Assembly: GCA_022316685.1 (NCBI GenBank)
Contig: JAKJHU010000057.1
Location: 372,001-436,000, forward strand
Direction of reading: 5' to 3'
DNA length: 64,000 nt
DNA from: Progne subis subis
Taxonomy: Eukaryota > Chordata > Aves > Passeriformes > Hirundinidae
The notes beneath the pieces were generated by a model, which searched no databases, was not told the origin of the DNA, and worked only from the letters and a program-made list of their open reading frames with translations. Shown piece by piece: positions 26,331 to 39,600 of this stretch. How positions within the stretch are numbered: the stretch's first letter is position 1; every line of letters starts with the position of its first letter. The position numbers and the translations under genes were made by a program.

Positions 26331-29300
26331 GGAACATTTTTTTTCCATCAAACAGGCATAGGTCTACTGGAAAAGCTTTATTGAAGGAACAGTCTGTCTT
26401 TCTTCTAAAAATACTGGTTGGTCATAAAAGATGCTACCCTCCTGGATAAATAATGAGTCTGAAGGGCTACTCCAACTGCTTTCTTTCCAATAATGGAAGA
26501 AACACCTCAGCCAAATTTGAGGCATTAACACGAAGGATGCAGTTCTGAATTTCAGCTTTATTAACCCTGAAAACAGAGGGATTTTAAAATAACAGATATA
26601 AGATCAGATAAGAAAATTATGCCTTGCTACAAGAAAAATAGCCAAGGTCAAATAGGAATGAGCCAAGATACAGAACTTCACTGCAGACATGTAAGTCTCT
26701 ATTGTTTGTATTTTCTCATTTCTAAAATATTATCTCTAAAGAGGTCTAGGTTGCATTTTCTTGATGAGTAGTGAAGATCAAGTTAAAATAAAAAACTGCT
26801 TTCTGCCAACTCTTCAGAAAAAAACAAAAGGAACATTTTCTGGCCAAGGCTCAAGGTTTTCATGCTTTCCTGAGCCAAACAAGTATACAATATTAGCAAT
26901 AGTAAGTAAAAAATATTATTTGACTAGAAACACCTTTTTAAGTTGCAGAATACTTCTAATACAATACAGGTTTTGTTGAACTCAGCATCAGAACACGTAA
27001 TAGGTGAGAAAGGAGTCTGGTGAATAAAGACAGCATTATTAAAGATAGGTGAACAGACCAACTGTGTGTCACAAAGACACTCCTGTATTCTTGAGGTAGA
27101 TATATTTTCCATGCCTTTAGCCAAAAAAAACCAGTGACATTGGGGAAGTGAAATAAAGAAATATGCTTATCCTTACCTTGGCAAGAGAGGGTGAACTGCG
27201 TTCCAAGCTCATAATTTTTATTCTCATTCTGACAATCACAAACACTTACTCAAGCTGAAATATTGGACCATAGTGCAGGGTCTTAAATATGATTTTTGAA
27301 AGTTGAGCCCTTGTCTCATATTTACATGAGAATTATGACAGTCTATCCCCTAATGCTAATGCTTGCCCATTTTGCTATTCCTATACTTGTGCTTTTCACT
27401 TGACCAATCCCAGCACAGAAAATCCCACCACACAATGTAAAATGAGTGATAAATTACTTATCTCTCAACAACCTTATAATCTGTAACAACAAAAAACAGA
27501 TTTCAAGCTATCCACTTTCTTCCTTTCACAAAGTTGTATCAACCTTGTATTCTCAATATGAATTTATTTTACAGTTCATCAATTTAATTCATGTTTTGTC
27601 TATCAGTCACTGATTCCAAATTCTCTTATTTTTCCTTTTTTTTCTCTCAGCTTCTTGCAGCCTTGAGCCAAAACTTTTAAACTTTCTATCCACAGCAACC
27701 ATTGTAGGCTGGAGTACATCCAGTGTCTTACTAACATCTGTCAAGTTCATATTTGTGGTTGCAATGGAGTGGAATAGAGAATAAAAATGGATGGCAATGG
27801 ATTAACTCAAATACTTCTTTATTACACTGTAGCCATTTTATATGTCTCTCCTGTACTGATTCTTACTCAAGTTTCCACACAAACATCCTCTCCTATGTTA
27901 TCACCTCATAACAGAAGATAAAAATAATCCTTTTCACTTAATGAGGTAATGACCAACATTATCAGTGACACAACTAAGAATCTTAACTCTGAAATGCAAA
28001 CTTAAGTCTATTGCACATAATTGAGCATGCTCTGTTTCAAACATGTTGAAGCTCACACAAAGGAAATGGAGGAAAATAAGAGGAAAATATTTTTGCCTGC
28101 AAAGCATGAAAATAAAATCTATATGTAAGGACTTTATTTTGTAGAGTCCAAAAAGTAGTACTGATAGTTTTTATTTCTAACATGAATTCCACCCAAAAAT
28201 CTCACTTCCTTTTCTAAAAATTAATTAACCCCTATGGGCCAATTCTTATAGACAGGAACTAAGGAAAAATGATACTAAACCACCCACACAACCCAAGCAG
28301 AAGGCAGATCTCCTGACATTTTGCTTGTTTGTCAAGGAAGGGTAATAGTAGTTCTCTAATGTGCTAATGAAAAATATTTATTGCAACAGTCTGTTGTTTA
28401 TTATTACTTTAATATCTATGTCTGTAGAGGTCCAAGTGAACTTTTTTCTTCGGGGAGGCCTAATGGTCACTGAATTCAGTAGGTGCTTGTATGCAGGCCT
28501 TTTACTTAATAAGAAATAAATCTTTCTTTAAGGGTGAGGTGTAAAAACCTCGGCTTTACCTGAAGAAGTCATAAATGTGCAATATTTAAAAACCTGAAAA
28601 TTCATTATCTCCTATTAATTTCCAGTAGTGTCTCCAAGCTTTACTTTTCACAAAAGCTTTCTAGGAGGAGAGTATTTGCTAAACTTGCACAGGTATAGCA
28701 CGTGAGATGGATATGACAATGAATTACAGCTGAGCTGTCTATTGACAATGGGAAGAAAGGAGTTTGGAATTAAGTTTTGTTATTAATTATATTCCATTTT
28801 GAGCATAAATGTAGGAAAAAAGATAACAACACAGATCACAGAGTATAACACATGATAAAAAGTCCCAACAGTACTATTAAAAAGTACTTTGGTATTTACA
28901 GTTGTTGGATTTCTTCCAAGCTTGATAAGACAGTCAGCCTATTACTTTCATGAAGCAGTTACAGAAATTCAGCTTGGCCTAATGCTCTAAATCAATATAT
29001 GGGAAATACAGAAATTTTACAAATGCTGAAAATTTATTTCTTATAAAAATGCCTAAGGGACTTAAAGAACTTGAGCAGACAATGTGTTAGCTAGATTTTA
29101 ATATAAAACCAGCTGTTAGGAAGGCAAATTCCTCCTTGAATTTGTTCTTATTTTGTGATTACTGTTTTTGAAATGAGCTGCAATGCTGTCTGAAATCTAT
29201 CAACACACAGTGAAAGATTAAGACACTAAAGATTTCTAATTATCATTTGAAAAAAAATAGGATAGTAATCAAACACTATTGAGCCAATAAGGACAAAAAT

Positions 29301-30033
29301 GGGAAAAAAAAAAAAATAAAAAAAGAAGCTGAATTGTCTCAGTTAAGGCAAGATAACATGGTCCTGCATCTCTAGGTTACAAGTCACTGGAGTAGCTACT
29401 AAAGTCTGTTCCGATTTGGGTCACATGCTAGTTCCCTCATTTCTTTCCAGGCTGCAATTGTCATCAATTTAAAAGACTGCAAATGAAACGTAGATGCTAA
29501 TGTTGTCATTGACTAATTTTTCTAATTTTTTTAGCATTTGTCTCTTTAATAAATGCATCACGTGGAGATTGTTTTTTTCTGGTGAGGTCAAGCTGATAGG
29601 GTTGATGGATTTTTGCAAGTACCAAATAGTAGAATTTGCAAGATTAGTAGAAAGCTACAAGTAGGACTCTCCAAGTAAAATAAGATCTCTGAAGACTATG
29701 CTCTATGGAACTACTGGGCCACATGAATTTCTCTTATGCTTGTTGACAGTCTGTCTTTGCAGAAAATGAAGTAGAAAGCTCCCCCCAACCCAGGAAGTCA
29801 TGAGCACATAAAATCAGTTTGTGTTCTCTCAGCTTACCCACAATGCTTCAGATGAGTGACTCCCCCTTCGACTGATGGCTTTCTAGAGGAGCAAAAAGTG
29901 AAAAATCTCAGTCATGGCTATACCAGCTAACAACCACTGCCTGTGCCACTCCTACTGCCACCAGTGTCTAGGAAGCTGTTCTTTGACTGAGTTCTAAAAA
30001 CAGCTAACCGAGAGAGCTTATTTCCTGAAGAAA
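26331..30033. other. AT-rich unique sequence, no gene
   Basis: Nothing recognised beyond A-rich runs (for example about 29304-29326). Open frames are short. Confidence 0.65.
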
Positions 30034-30433
30034 ACAGAATCACAGACTGGTTGCCATTGGAAGGGACCTCTGGTGATCATCTTGTTTGCTCTCCTGCTAA
30101 AGCAGGATTTCCTAGAGCAGGTAGCACAGGATCATGTCCAGGCAGGTTTTGATTCCACAGAAGGAGGCTCTGCAGCCTCTCTGGACAGCCTAATCCAGTG
30201 CCCTGACATCCTCAAAATAAAGAAGGTTTTCCTCTTATTTAGATGGAACTTGTTTCAGTCTGTGCCTGTTGCCCCTTTTCCTGTTGCTGGGCACCACTGA
30301 AAAGAGCCTGGCCTCATCCTCTTGACACTCATCCTTGAGATATCTGCACACAGTGGTAAGATCCCATCCAAGCCGTTTCTTCTCCAGGCTAAACAGGCTC
30401 ATCTCTCTCAGCCTTTCCTCATAAGAGAGATGC
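30034..30433 (-). mobile_element. CR1 LINE, 5'-truncated, 3' end
   Basis: A minus-strand CR1 3' fragment beginning near the ERLRE region of ORF2 and ending with the family's CTGTGATTCTG-type terminus. The 5' part encodes LSYEERLREMSLFSLEKKRL and ARLFSVVPSNR in one frame, both hallmarks of the CR1 ORF2 C-terminal region. The terminal ORF2 codons and 3' UTR follow at 30034-30235 with frame breaks. Catalytic domains are absent. Confidence 0.95.
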
Positions 30434-30462
30434 AAAACAATGAAGAAGAAATGGTAATACAT
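30235..30462 (-). pseudogene. CR1 ORF2 C-terminal relic
   Basis: A 75-codon frame whose residues 11-75 match the post-RT region of CR1 ORF2 (LSYEERLRE, FSLEKKRL, LFSVVPSNR). The first ten residues come from flanking host DNA at the truncation point. It is a degraded LINE fragment. Confidence 0.85.
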
Positions 30463-32360
30463 TTAGAAAAAATAAGAATGATTGCTTATTTAGTGAGATG
30501 GAAGCACTCTTCCCCTACACTATCTGAATGTTTAGACAGTGTATACACACAATACACTTGATGGAATGATACCACAGCTCTCAAATCTGTACCTTCTGGC
30601 AAGTTCAAATATTCTAGTTCAAGTTGCAGAAATCAAAGCTCTTCAGCTGGCTGTTCTACCTAAGCTTTTCTCAGTTCTGTATGAGGCTATGTTAAGGAAG
30701 GAAACAAGAAAAATAGCAAGTGCTAATATAACAGCAATGGGATTTGGAGGAACTAAAGTTAGGGTCACAAGGAAACATATATAGTCTCTGCATTGCTCAG
30801 CAACATTACTAAATCAGTTTTGTCATGCATACTAAGTGATCTTCTTTAGTAAATTATTTCACAGCAGAACTGATAGTTGTGTCCTTCACCTGTTACATAA
30901 AGACTTGTATTATAACACTAAGTAATTTTCTCGGGTCTTAAAGGAACTAAGTTCAAAGCTCTGGCACAAGACTAAGAAAAGAAAATAACCCTTTCTTGCA
31001 TCATTTTCATTTGTTTTGACAGCTTTTGTTCCGATGTGAAGGTTTACAGATTCAGTCACAGCTAAGTAAGAGTTCAGGTTGATCATTGAACTATTCCTTA
31101 TATATGTTTGTTTGCCTATTATTTTAATAACATCCATTAAACAGTACATTAAACTATATTTTTCTCACAAATTGTCATCCCAAACAATAAATGTGAAAGA
31201 AAATTTATTGGGAAGGACCTACCATAGCTGTAAAATCATTAATTTTTCCTGGCAGATATCTCAGAATAATAAAACCATTCTGTCTCTTTTGGGGCTTGTA
31301 AAAATTGATGCTTTTTAATTTAATTTAAGCATTTTATTTTAATTTAAGCAGTCTTTAGCAGATTATTTCATGTGCCATAGCTAAACTGCTTTTTTTTTGC
31401 CTGCGAGCCCAAAGTAATATTCTCACAAACCAAAACATTTAGTCACATCTAAACCATCACAACTAGTACAGTTCTGCCTCTATCACATCTCAGCACTATG
31501 GTACCAAGTTTACAGTGACCTCTTCTCCTCAGAAGTGTGACCCACTCTAATGAAATTACCAGTCTTAATAATTGTACAGACAAGTTATTAAAGAGGACCT
31601 AAGACTGGCCTTTGTAACAAGTCAGCTAATATCTAGCAGCACCTAAATCCCACCATGCTCCTCCTCCAAACGTAGATTTGGTATTCTTCCAGTTGCTCAC
31701 AGTTTAGAATAAGAATATTTCAGCTATTATTATCTCTTTCATTTGTTATAACAGAATTACATGGTAACTATCACTGGTCATGCTTTCGTTGCAAATTGAT
31801 GAAATTATTCCAAATTTTGGAAAGCCAGGCCTTCATTCTTTGCAGAGCACTTTTCTTTATTTATAAAATTGGGTTATTGCCAGGAAGTCTACCCACCCTG
31901 CAGCACCTGGCGTCCAGGTTCTCTAAACCAAGAACCAGCCAGGCAAAATTAAAATAAGGTTGATTTTTATGAAGTTCTCAGCATGTAAGTATAACATCTC
32001 TGCCAGCTTCCAAATAAGACAGAAAAGAGAATACAGAAAATTTGGAAATATTTTTCTTCACTGCATTTCTTTAACCAGAATGGGTGTGGTAGGTTGTCTT
32101 CAAGCAGTTCAAACAGCAGCAGACAGATGTTTAACAATAGTCATGTCATGACTCAGACCAAAGGTACACATGGTTTTCAGCTGGCATTGTTCATCATTTG
32201 TAGTAATGGAGATTGCTCTGTAAATATTTATCTTGCTAAGAATGCTTCTTGATGCTTAGCACTAAATCCTCAGCTGAGGAAGACTGCTACCACAATGGTG
32301 AAATTCTACCAGCTGAGGTGCAATTTCTAGCTCAGTTATTATTCCTCTGCTGACTTTCCT
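30434..32360. other. AT-rich unique sequence, no gene
   Basis: No gene recognised. TAATTTAAGCA is repeated at 31321-31331 and 31340-31350. Open frames lack recognisable domains. Confidence 0.65.
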
Positions 32361-32384
32361 ATTGCGACAAGGCAGAGTCGCAAT
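32361..32384. repeat. CpG-bearing 8-bp inverted repeat
   Basis: ATTGCGAC (32361-32368) and GTCGCAAT (32377-32384) pair perfectly around an 8-base loop. CpG is rare in the surrounding DNA. It sits immediately upstream of the AAAAC microsatellite. Confidence 0.7.
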
Positions 32385-32390
32385 GCCAGT

Positions 32391-32508
32391 AAAACAGAAC
32401 AAAACAAAACAAAACAAAACAAAACAAAACAAAACAAAACAAAACAACACACACACAAAAAACAAACAAATTAAAACAACCCCACAAAACAAAACAAACA
32501 AAAAAAAC
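32391..32508 (+). repeat. (AAAAC)n microsatellite and A/C-rich tract
   Basis: Nine perfect AAAAC units (32401-32445) are preceded by a variant AGAAC unit. They are followed by a short CA run and degenerate AAAC/AAAAC sequence to about 32508. The minus-strand frames through it encode only a low-complexity F/V/L/C pattern and are artefacts of the repeat. Confidence 0.95.
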
Positions 32509-32693
32509 CTCAGGAACAAAATGAGAAATTAAAGTCAATGAATATTCAGAACACATCATATTCCATGCACACTACTCTGCCAGAACACGTGGTAAAGCAA
32601 CATAATAATTATTCATCAAACTTACCCCCATTTTTGGCAGTAAGAGCTTTAATTGTATTTAGTCATTTTTATTGAGTAATTTTAACTGCAAGA

Positions 32694-33656
32694 GTTCACA
32701 CACAGAACAACAGAAGATCATCTTATCCAACCCCATTCAAAGCTGTGCCCAGGACAGCTTTGAGTATCTCCCAGGTGGAAACTCCATAATGTCCCTGGGC
32801 GACCTCTGCCCCTGTTCCATCACTAACACATTAAAAAAAAACTTTCTTACCTCCTCAGCTCCTGTTGTGTACATTGTTTATTGTCCAGTCACGGGACACC
32901 ACTGAAATAAGCCTAGCTCCATTCTTAAAACTTCCCTTCATGTATTTAAATAAACTGCTGAAATCTGCCCTTCTCATCCCTAGGCTAAACAGTCCCTGTT
33001 CTTTCAGCCTTTTCTCCAGTTCCATAATCATCTTAGTGGCCCTTTGCTAGAGTCTCTCCAATATGTCCATGTGTCTCTTTTACTGGGGAGCCCAGAACTG
33101 GACAGAGTATCCCAGAGTGGCCTCATCCATGCTGAGTAGAGGGGAAGAAACACTTCCCTGATCTGCTGACACACCTTCTAATGCAGCCCAGGATGCCACT
33201 GGCCACCTTTGCTGCAAGGGCGCATGGCTGGCTCACATTCAATAGTTATTCATCAAAGTTGGTGTCCACCAGGATCCCCAGGTCCTTTTCTATACAGCTG
33301 TTTTCCAGCTGGTTGGTCCTCAGTACACACTGGTGCATGGGCATATTCCCTCCCAGGGAATTTTCCCCTATCTTTATGCTATTTCCCTATCTTTAATTTC
33401 ATGAGGGTCCTGTAGGGCCATTTCTCTGGCCTGTTGAGGTCCCTCTTGATGGCAGCACAACCCTCTGCTGTATCAGCGACTCCTCCCAGTGTGATGTCAG
33501 CAGCAAACCTGCTGAGAGCACACTCTGCTTCATAATTCAAACCATTAATGAGGACACTTGGGCCCACTAGAGACCCCTGAAATATACTGTTAGTTCCTGG
33601 CCTCCAGATAGACTTGGTACTGCTGCCCAGCACCCTCTGAGTTCAGCCATGAGTTC
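32694..33656 (-). mobile_element. CR1 LINE, longer copy with RT remnant
   Basis: Nearly 1 kb of minus-strand CR1. From 5' to 3' it has the RT region around the catalytic FADD box, the EKDLGILVDT-like segment (near 33257-33287), the post-RT ORF2 part and a decayed 3' end. The 3' UTR is shortened compared with the other copies, and the usual terminal octamers are poorly preserved. Frameshifts and deletions break ORF2 several times. It probably inserted earlier than the copy at 18.7 kb. Confidence 0.95.
33379..33633 (-). pseudogene. CR1 reverse-transcriptase fragment, catalytic box mutated
   Basis: An 84-codon frame encodes the CR1 RT segment ending motif B and spanning motif C. The canonical FADD catalytic box reads FAAD here (in ALSRFAADITLGGVADT), replacing one of the two metal-binding aspartates. 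The following GGVADTAEGCAAI and RDLNR segments are clear CR1 signatures. The frame then breaks into downstream ORF2 sequence. It cannot encode an active RT. Confidence 0.9.
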
Positions 33657-36600
33657 CTATTTACATATGAACTGGTCCTGCTACTAAAGGCATGATCTTA
33701 ATTACACTGGAGGGAGGTGGCAGGTCCTTTCTTCTGCAGAATTATGCAAAAAAGAGCAACAGTAATAAATCACTGAAAAATAAACTTTACTAAACCTTTT
33801 GAATAGTGCACAAATTTGTTTATTAGTGTTGTGAGATATGATGACGAAGGTATAAAAGACAATGATGCATCACCAGCAATACATTTTTAGTCTGAGAAAG
33901 TGATTTATCTTTCTTGCATGAATTTTAAAATTTGCTACAGATGTTCCTAAAATGAAAATAAATGTAATAAACACTTTTTAGAAATCATAAATACCGGTTA
34001 AAAACCATTTTGTTATACACAAGTAACCAGGGAGGCTTGTGAATTTCACACTAACCCTTTAAAAGCATGCTACTAGGAGTCACATTAGTTAATATTAAAA
34101 TATTAATATTATTAAATGTAAAATATATGCTAAATTATCATTGTCTAAATTTAGTTGCTTAAATACTTCCCCAAAATTGTATTTCTATCTTTTTAATAGA
34201 ACAGGATGTCCATATTCATTGAGATTCTACCTCAACAAATGACATTTGGCTATCAGTTCTTCAGTACTGAAAGAACGACACTATGCAGTGGTAATGCAAT
34301 GTGTAAACTGCCTCATTCTGCAGCATAACTGAACTCAAACTGACCCAGTGGTGGTGAAATGAAAATTTACAGCTTCCAGTCAGAGAGGGATTAGCACACA
34401 CTGTGTACTAAGCTCTGTTGCTTAGTTTACAGTTAAGAACTAAAGCATTCACAGTTTTAAAAATTACCTTTGGATTGAGTTGAATTTCACATATAACTCA
34501 GAAGCCAATAAATATTTATGGAAAGTTTAGTTAATTAGTTGCCTGGTCAAAAGAAAGTAAATGACAATCATTATGAGCAGCTGAAACCCCAGAAAGCAAT
34601 ACGGTAATAAACAATTAAACCATGAATTTCCTTCCCTTTCATAACAGTAGAAAATGTGCCAGAATCTCTGCATTCATTCACTTAATATTACTTCAGAAGA
34701 AAATACAATTTGTAACAGGCTCTGCTTCAAGCAATAAATAAAAGAAACATTTCACTTCTTAGTGTACATCTACAGCGCTAAGATCATGAGGCTGTACAAA
34801 AAGCATTACTTGGGGAAATTTCTCTTTTCACTGCTTGTGGTGGAGAGGAAAGGAATTACTTCTGCTCAGTCTCGCAATGACTTCTTAGTGAAGCAGAAAG
34901 GGCAAACTAATTTTTGAAGATGTACCATTCTCCTTTCTCAGTGTTGAGGATTACTGTCCAACTAGTACTGGTCATTTTGTATAGGGCTTTCCCTACTTAA
35001 TGAAACTACTTTTTGCAGCTGTATTTTCTGTAAATCTTTTACACTGAGACACATAGACACACAACTGAAGAAGATTTGAGACTGAAATCGTTATCTTTCA
35101 AGTCAAAGAATACAGGCCTGAGCTTAGGAAAGATGACTTTTACTGTCCCTTGTAGAGGCAGGTTCCTCATACTTAAGCCAGTCAGAAGCTTAAAATCGTA
35201 AGTTATGTAAGTCCAACATACATGTTAATATTCTCTCCCTGACTTGAACAGAACTAGCCATGCTATTTTAAGAGAGATATTCTTTCAGGCAGTTTGCCAT
35301 TCAGATCACATAAAAAGTGTCAGAAAACACACCATCCACTTAAAAACTTTAATGGAGGCATTATTTTGAGGAAAAGTGAGTGGGTGAGACCAGCATTAAT
35401 ATACATAAAAGGTTTTGTCATAATTTTTGTCCTAAGATGTCCTAAAATGTCTATGATTGAGCAAAGTAATTTACTACTACATACTAAGAAGTACAACGTT
35501 TATGAATAGATAAAACAGGAAATTATGAAGTAAGCCTTGAACTCCTTTGTGTATTTAAGCACTCAGCAGTAGACAATGGAAATATTCAGGCATGCAAAAA
35601 CAATACAAAGTGCTTAGAGATTATAATGAAATATAAAGTGTGAAAATTATTCACATTCTGTTACTACTATCTTTCTATAAAACTTACTGTAGTTCAGCCA
35701 CAGGTCATCAGAATCAATGAGGAATCACCAGGGGAAATGGTCTATGGTCAAACTAGATAATCATAACCATTTCTTTTAGCCTTAAAACTCCATGAGTCCA
35801 TTTAAAAACTGTTATAAATCTGGAGGGTTACATTAAAACCTCATGACTAATAAACACAAATACATCAGTTTAATTCTCTTGTAATACATTGTAAGTTGTT
35901 AAGTACTAAAGAAACCCAAACTGAAAGCTGAAATAAACAGAGATACAAATAAGAAAAATAGATATTTTATCATGGTCTCAAAGCAATTTTCTTCCCATAT
36001 GCATTCCACATAGCAGAACTCAGCACTCTTACATTGTAGGTGCATTTTCTGCTGTTCTCAAAGCTTTTTGTTTTACTTGTGAGTCATGATCATTGTACAG
36101 AGCGGAATGAACACGGTTCAATTACTGATTCCTATGGGAAGTGGCTTCTTTCCAACTGTGAAGAACTAACAACTGGTGAGCCTGATTTCTGGATAGTCTC
36201 TCTGCCTTTTCTTTTGCAACCAGATCCTTATGCATAGCATCTGTGGAATGGAACTTTTCCAGATCTGTACAAATACTTTAACATCAGTACCTTGAATTGT
36301 TGTTGTAATTTTAATCAACACCTTATCATGTGGAATCAAATTTTGAAAGGATCTAAATAAATACTGCCATTTAATTGTTCATATTATCAGCCAAGCAACT
36401 CTGCTCATCTAATAAGAAGGGTATATCTGTATTCCTATCCCCTTCATTGGGTTAATGGTGATTCAATATATTTAGAGCTGGAAGCTACTTCTCTAAGCCT
36501 GAACATTTGAATGAAAAATGGACAATTCAGCTACATCTCCCTTGGCAAAACAATCCATTTAATCAGCGTTATAGTTTGTATCTAAACAGTAGGTTTAATC

Positions 36601-39600
36601 AGAGTATCCATCTACTAATTCTAAGTAGGACAAAGTAACAGGAGTAGAGAAGGGAGTGAGAATCATTGTATCATTGCTGAGTCAGTTTATTTCCTGTAAC
36701 TATCCATCATAGCAGGAGAAGCAATAGGCAGATACACACTTACTTCAGAGGAGATTACTTTTTTCCCTGGGGTTTCTTGTGTTGGATGCAGACAACAACG
36801 TTCTCCATGTAAGAATATGCAACTACTTGGTGCAACTATGTGGCTATATCTTCTGAAAGATATTATGGCTTGAAACTGAAATTACGAGTTTGAGTGAAAA
36901 GTGAAATAACAGTGACATTTACAGGCAGTTTGGTTTAATGGGTATGATGGTATCTCCCTGTCTCTCACAAGTACAGACCAGGCTTGTGAATAAGGGATTT
37001 CAGTACTGGTCTTCTCTTTTGAAAGTCTTTCTACTTCATCCAGCAGCTCTGATCCCCATTGGATATGAGGATGCAATGCAGTACCACAGCTATCAGCAAA
37101 CATAGAGCTGCACACAAACATATTCATGCACCACATTATTATCTGTTTCTCTGATATTGTAATGAATATGTAAGAAAATGTAAAAGCAAACATAAAAGGA
37201 AGACATTCTTAAACTGACTTATTCTATTCAGATAACTAGATCTATAGCCTGCTTTCATTCAGTAATCAACCCAGTGAAGTGCTTGCCTATTTCTGTTATG
37301 TCTGAAGAAATAGTAAAAGCACCATACCTTTGTGAAAGGGCCTGAAGTGAATCTTGTCCAAAAAACCCAAAAGGGCTAAGATTTGGCCATCTGGATATTA
37401 ACTAAAGAGATGCAAATCTATTACTTAAGAAAATATTTCTAGCAGAACAAACTGTTGGTAAGTGAAGAATTCAGTTGAATTTCTTGGAAGTTGCACCCCA
37501 AAGATTTTCAGAAATGTTTGAAAATTTTCAACTGAAAATTTCTTTGATAACTTTACTTCCAAGAAATAGGATTAAGTATATAAGAAGATGTGGAAATGAT
37601 GATTAATTGTTGGTCACTTTAAATAATAACTACACAATGTACACAGTCATAACCTGCTCCAGGAGAATATGAGAGCTTGTTTGCAGTCAATGGAGCTACT
37701 CACATTGCAATTTTAAGCACATATTTATGAATGCTTTTAAAGAACCGTAAATGTTTAAGGTTGTACCATTACAGATGAAATCAATGACAAGAACATTTTA
37801 TGTGTGTGCATTTGTGTGTATACGCATCTAAATATGTGCATGCAAATGCACCCATATATTTAAACATACACAAACTTTTAGTTATAGAACATACAAACAC
37901 CTGGTGGATAATATTGAGAATCATGAATTATGATTACTATTCAAGTATTATTCCCATTGAATATGTTGATTTTTGAGTTTCTCTGGAAAATACTCAATAT
38001 GAATGCTTGCTTTTTTCAAGGCAGATAATAAGGATACCCATGACAGGTCAAAACAAAGGCTTCCAGCAAAAGCCAAGAGGAAATGCTTAGGGAAGTGTGT
38101 AATGTAACAAAAGCCTTTGTAGAATGTATATTTATACTAGCAGAAACAAATCCTGATACAGTCAGGGTTCCCAAATTCTACTTTCCTCAGAACATATGGT
38201 TCATTATTACATAGCATTTAGTATTAAAACAATGCATAAATGTAAATATCTGCAGCAAAATTTTGAAGTTGTCAGTATGCTTAATTTGTCTCTGAGGATC
38301 TGTTAGATAGTCCATATCTCATCTGAGATCAGACAAATATCTTTTAATAAATGAATTTTAATATGATAAAAATTCTATAGTTTAAGGCAATATTTTGGGA
38401 GAGCACATTCATATTCACAGTTATACATCTGAGATAAAGACTCATATCATAAATCTGACCTCATAAATAGAGTGAAAAAAACAGATGAAACTTCAGTAGC
38501 ATTTCCCTTGTTTTCTTAGATTTCCTGAAGAAAGTTAAACTACTTTTGCATGAGTATTTAAATCAAAGCCCGTTATTATCAAGCTTCCCTCAGCAAAAAG
38601 CTGCTGGGCCTATTGTTTTCAATATCCTATGGCTATTTTCTTTTTCCCTGTAAAATTAAAATGTTCAGGAAGTGCTCTCACTGGTTCAGTAAGTGGTTTC
38701 TTGCTCCTACAAATCAGTGTTGAAACAATGTTTCAGCAATGCTAGGAAAGCTTTTGGCTGATGATACTGTGATTTAAATGAGACTTTAAAATTGGAACCT
38801 GCTGCTGATCTGAAACACTCCAAAATCAAAGAAATTAAACTTCTGTGTTCAAAGGCTTTGTATCAGGCTCCAAAATAACTCCTACTTTCCTATCACTTTA
38901 GTGCCCATTCTGCGACACAAATAACTTGTCCTATAAACTCCTGGTTTTACCCCTGCTCAAAAATGCATCCCCAGGTATTTAATACTGGCTTTTGCTCTAC
39001 GTTAGTCTGTCAACCCAAAGACTTCAAAGGTGAATACAAATGTAAAGTATTCTCTGCTTAAGTTCTTTATATGTTGTCCATCACTACTTAAAGAGGTAAA
39101 AAAAAAAAAGAAAAATATTGTTCTGGTGCCCAAAAGTGCTTCTTTTTTCTCAAACACACATTCTTGCCATTCCAAGAACAGGTAAATCAGGGTTCTGATT
39201 CTCTGTTGTCATTTTTGTCAGAGAAGCAACAAAAATTAAAAATAAACACTACCTCTCCTGTATCACAAAATTTAATATTTATGTTACAGACAAGATGGAG
39301 TCCTTTGCTTTTTATTAAATACTGTACTGTAACCATTAAAAAAGAAACTGGGGGAAGGGGAACACTGTTAAAACATTGGAGTCAGAAACATGCCATGGGC
39401 TAATGAATGCATTTTGGAACTATATGCTATTGGCTTTCCCTTTAAAAAAAAAGAATCAATATAGCAATTGAGGTCAATATTTTCCTAACATAACTACCTT
39501 TTGACTTTGTATTTTTCATTTTGTGGAGGTTAAATCAAAGTGTAAAAAGACAGCTTAATAACACGTAGAGTTTATTTTTCTCCTTTGTTTCCTGAAAGAA

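Noticed and set aside
32262..32559. Minus-strand frames with repeated F, V, L and C
   Set aside because: Direct translation of the AAAAC microsatellite complement; not a membrane protein.
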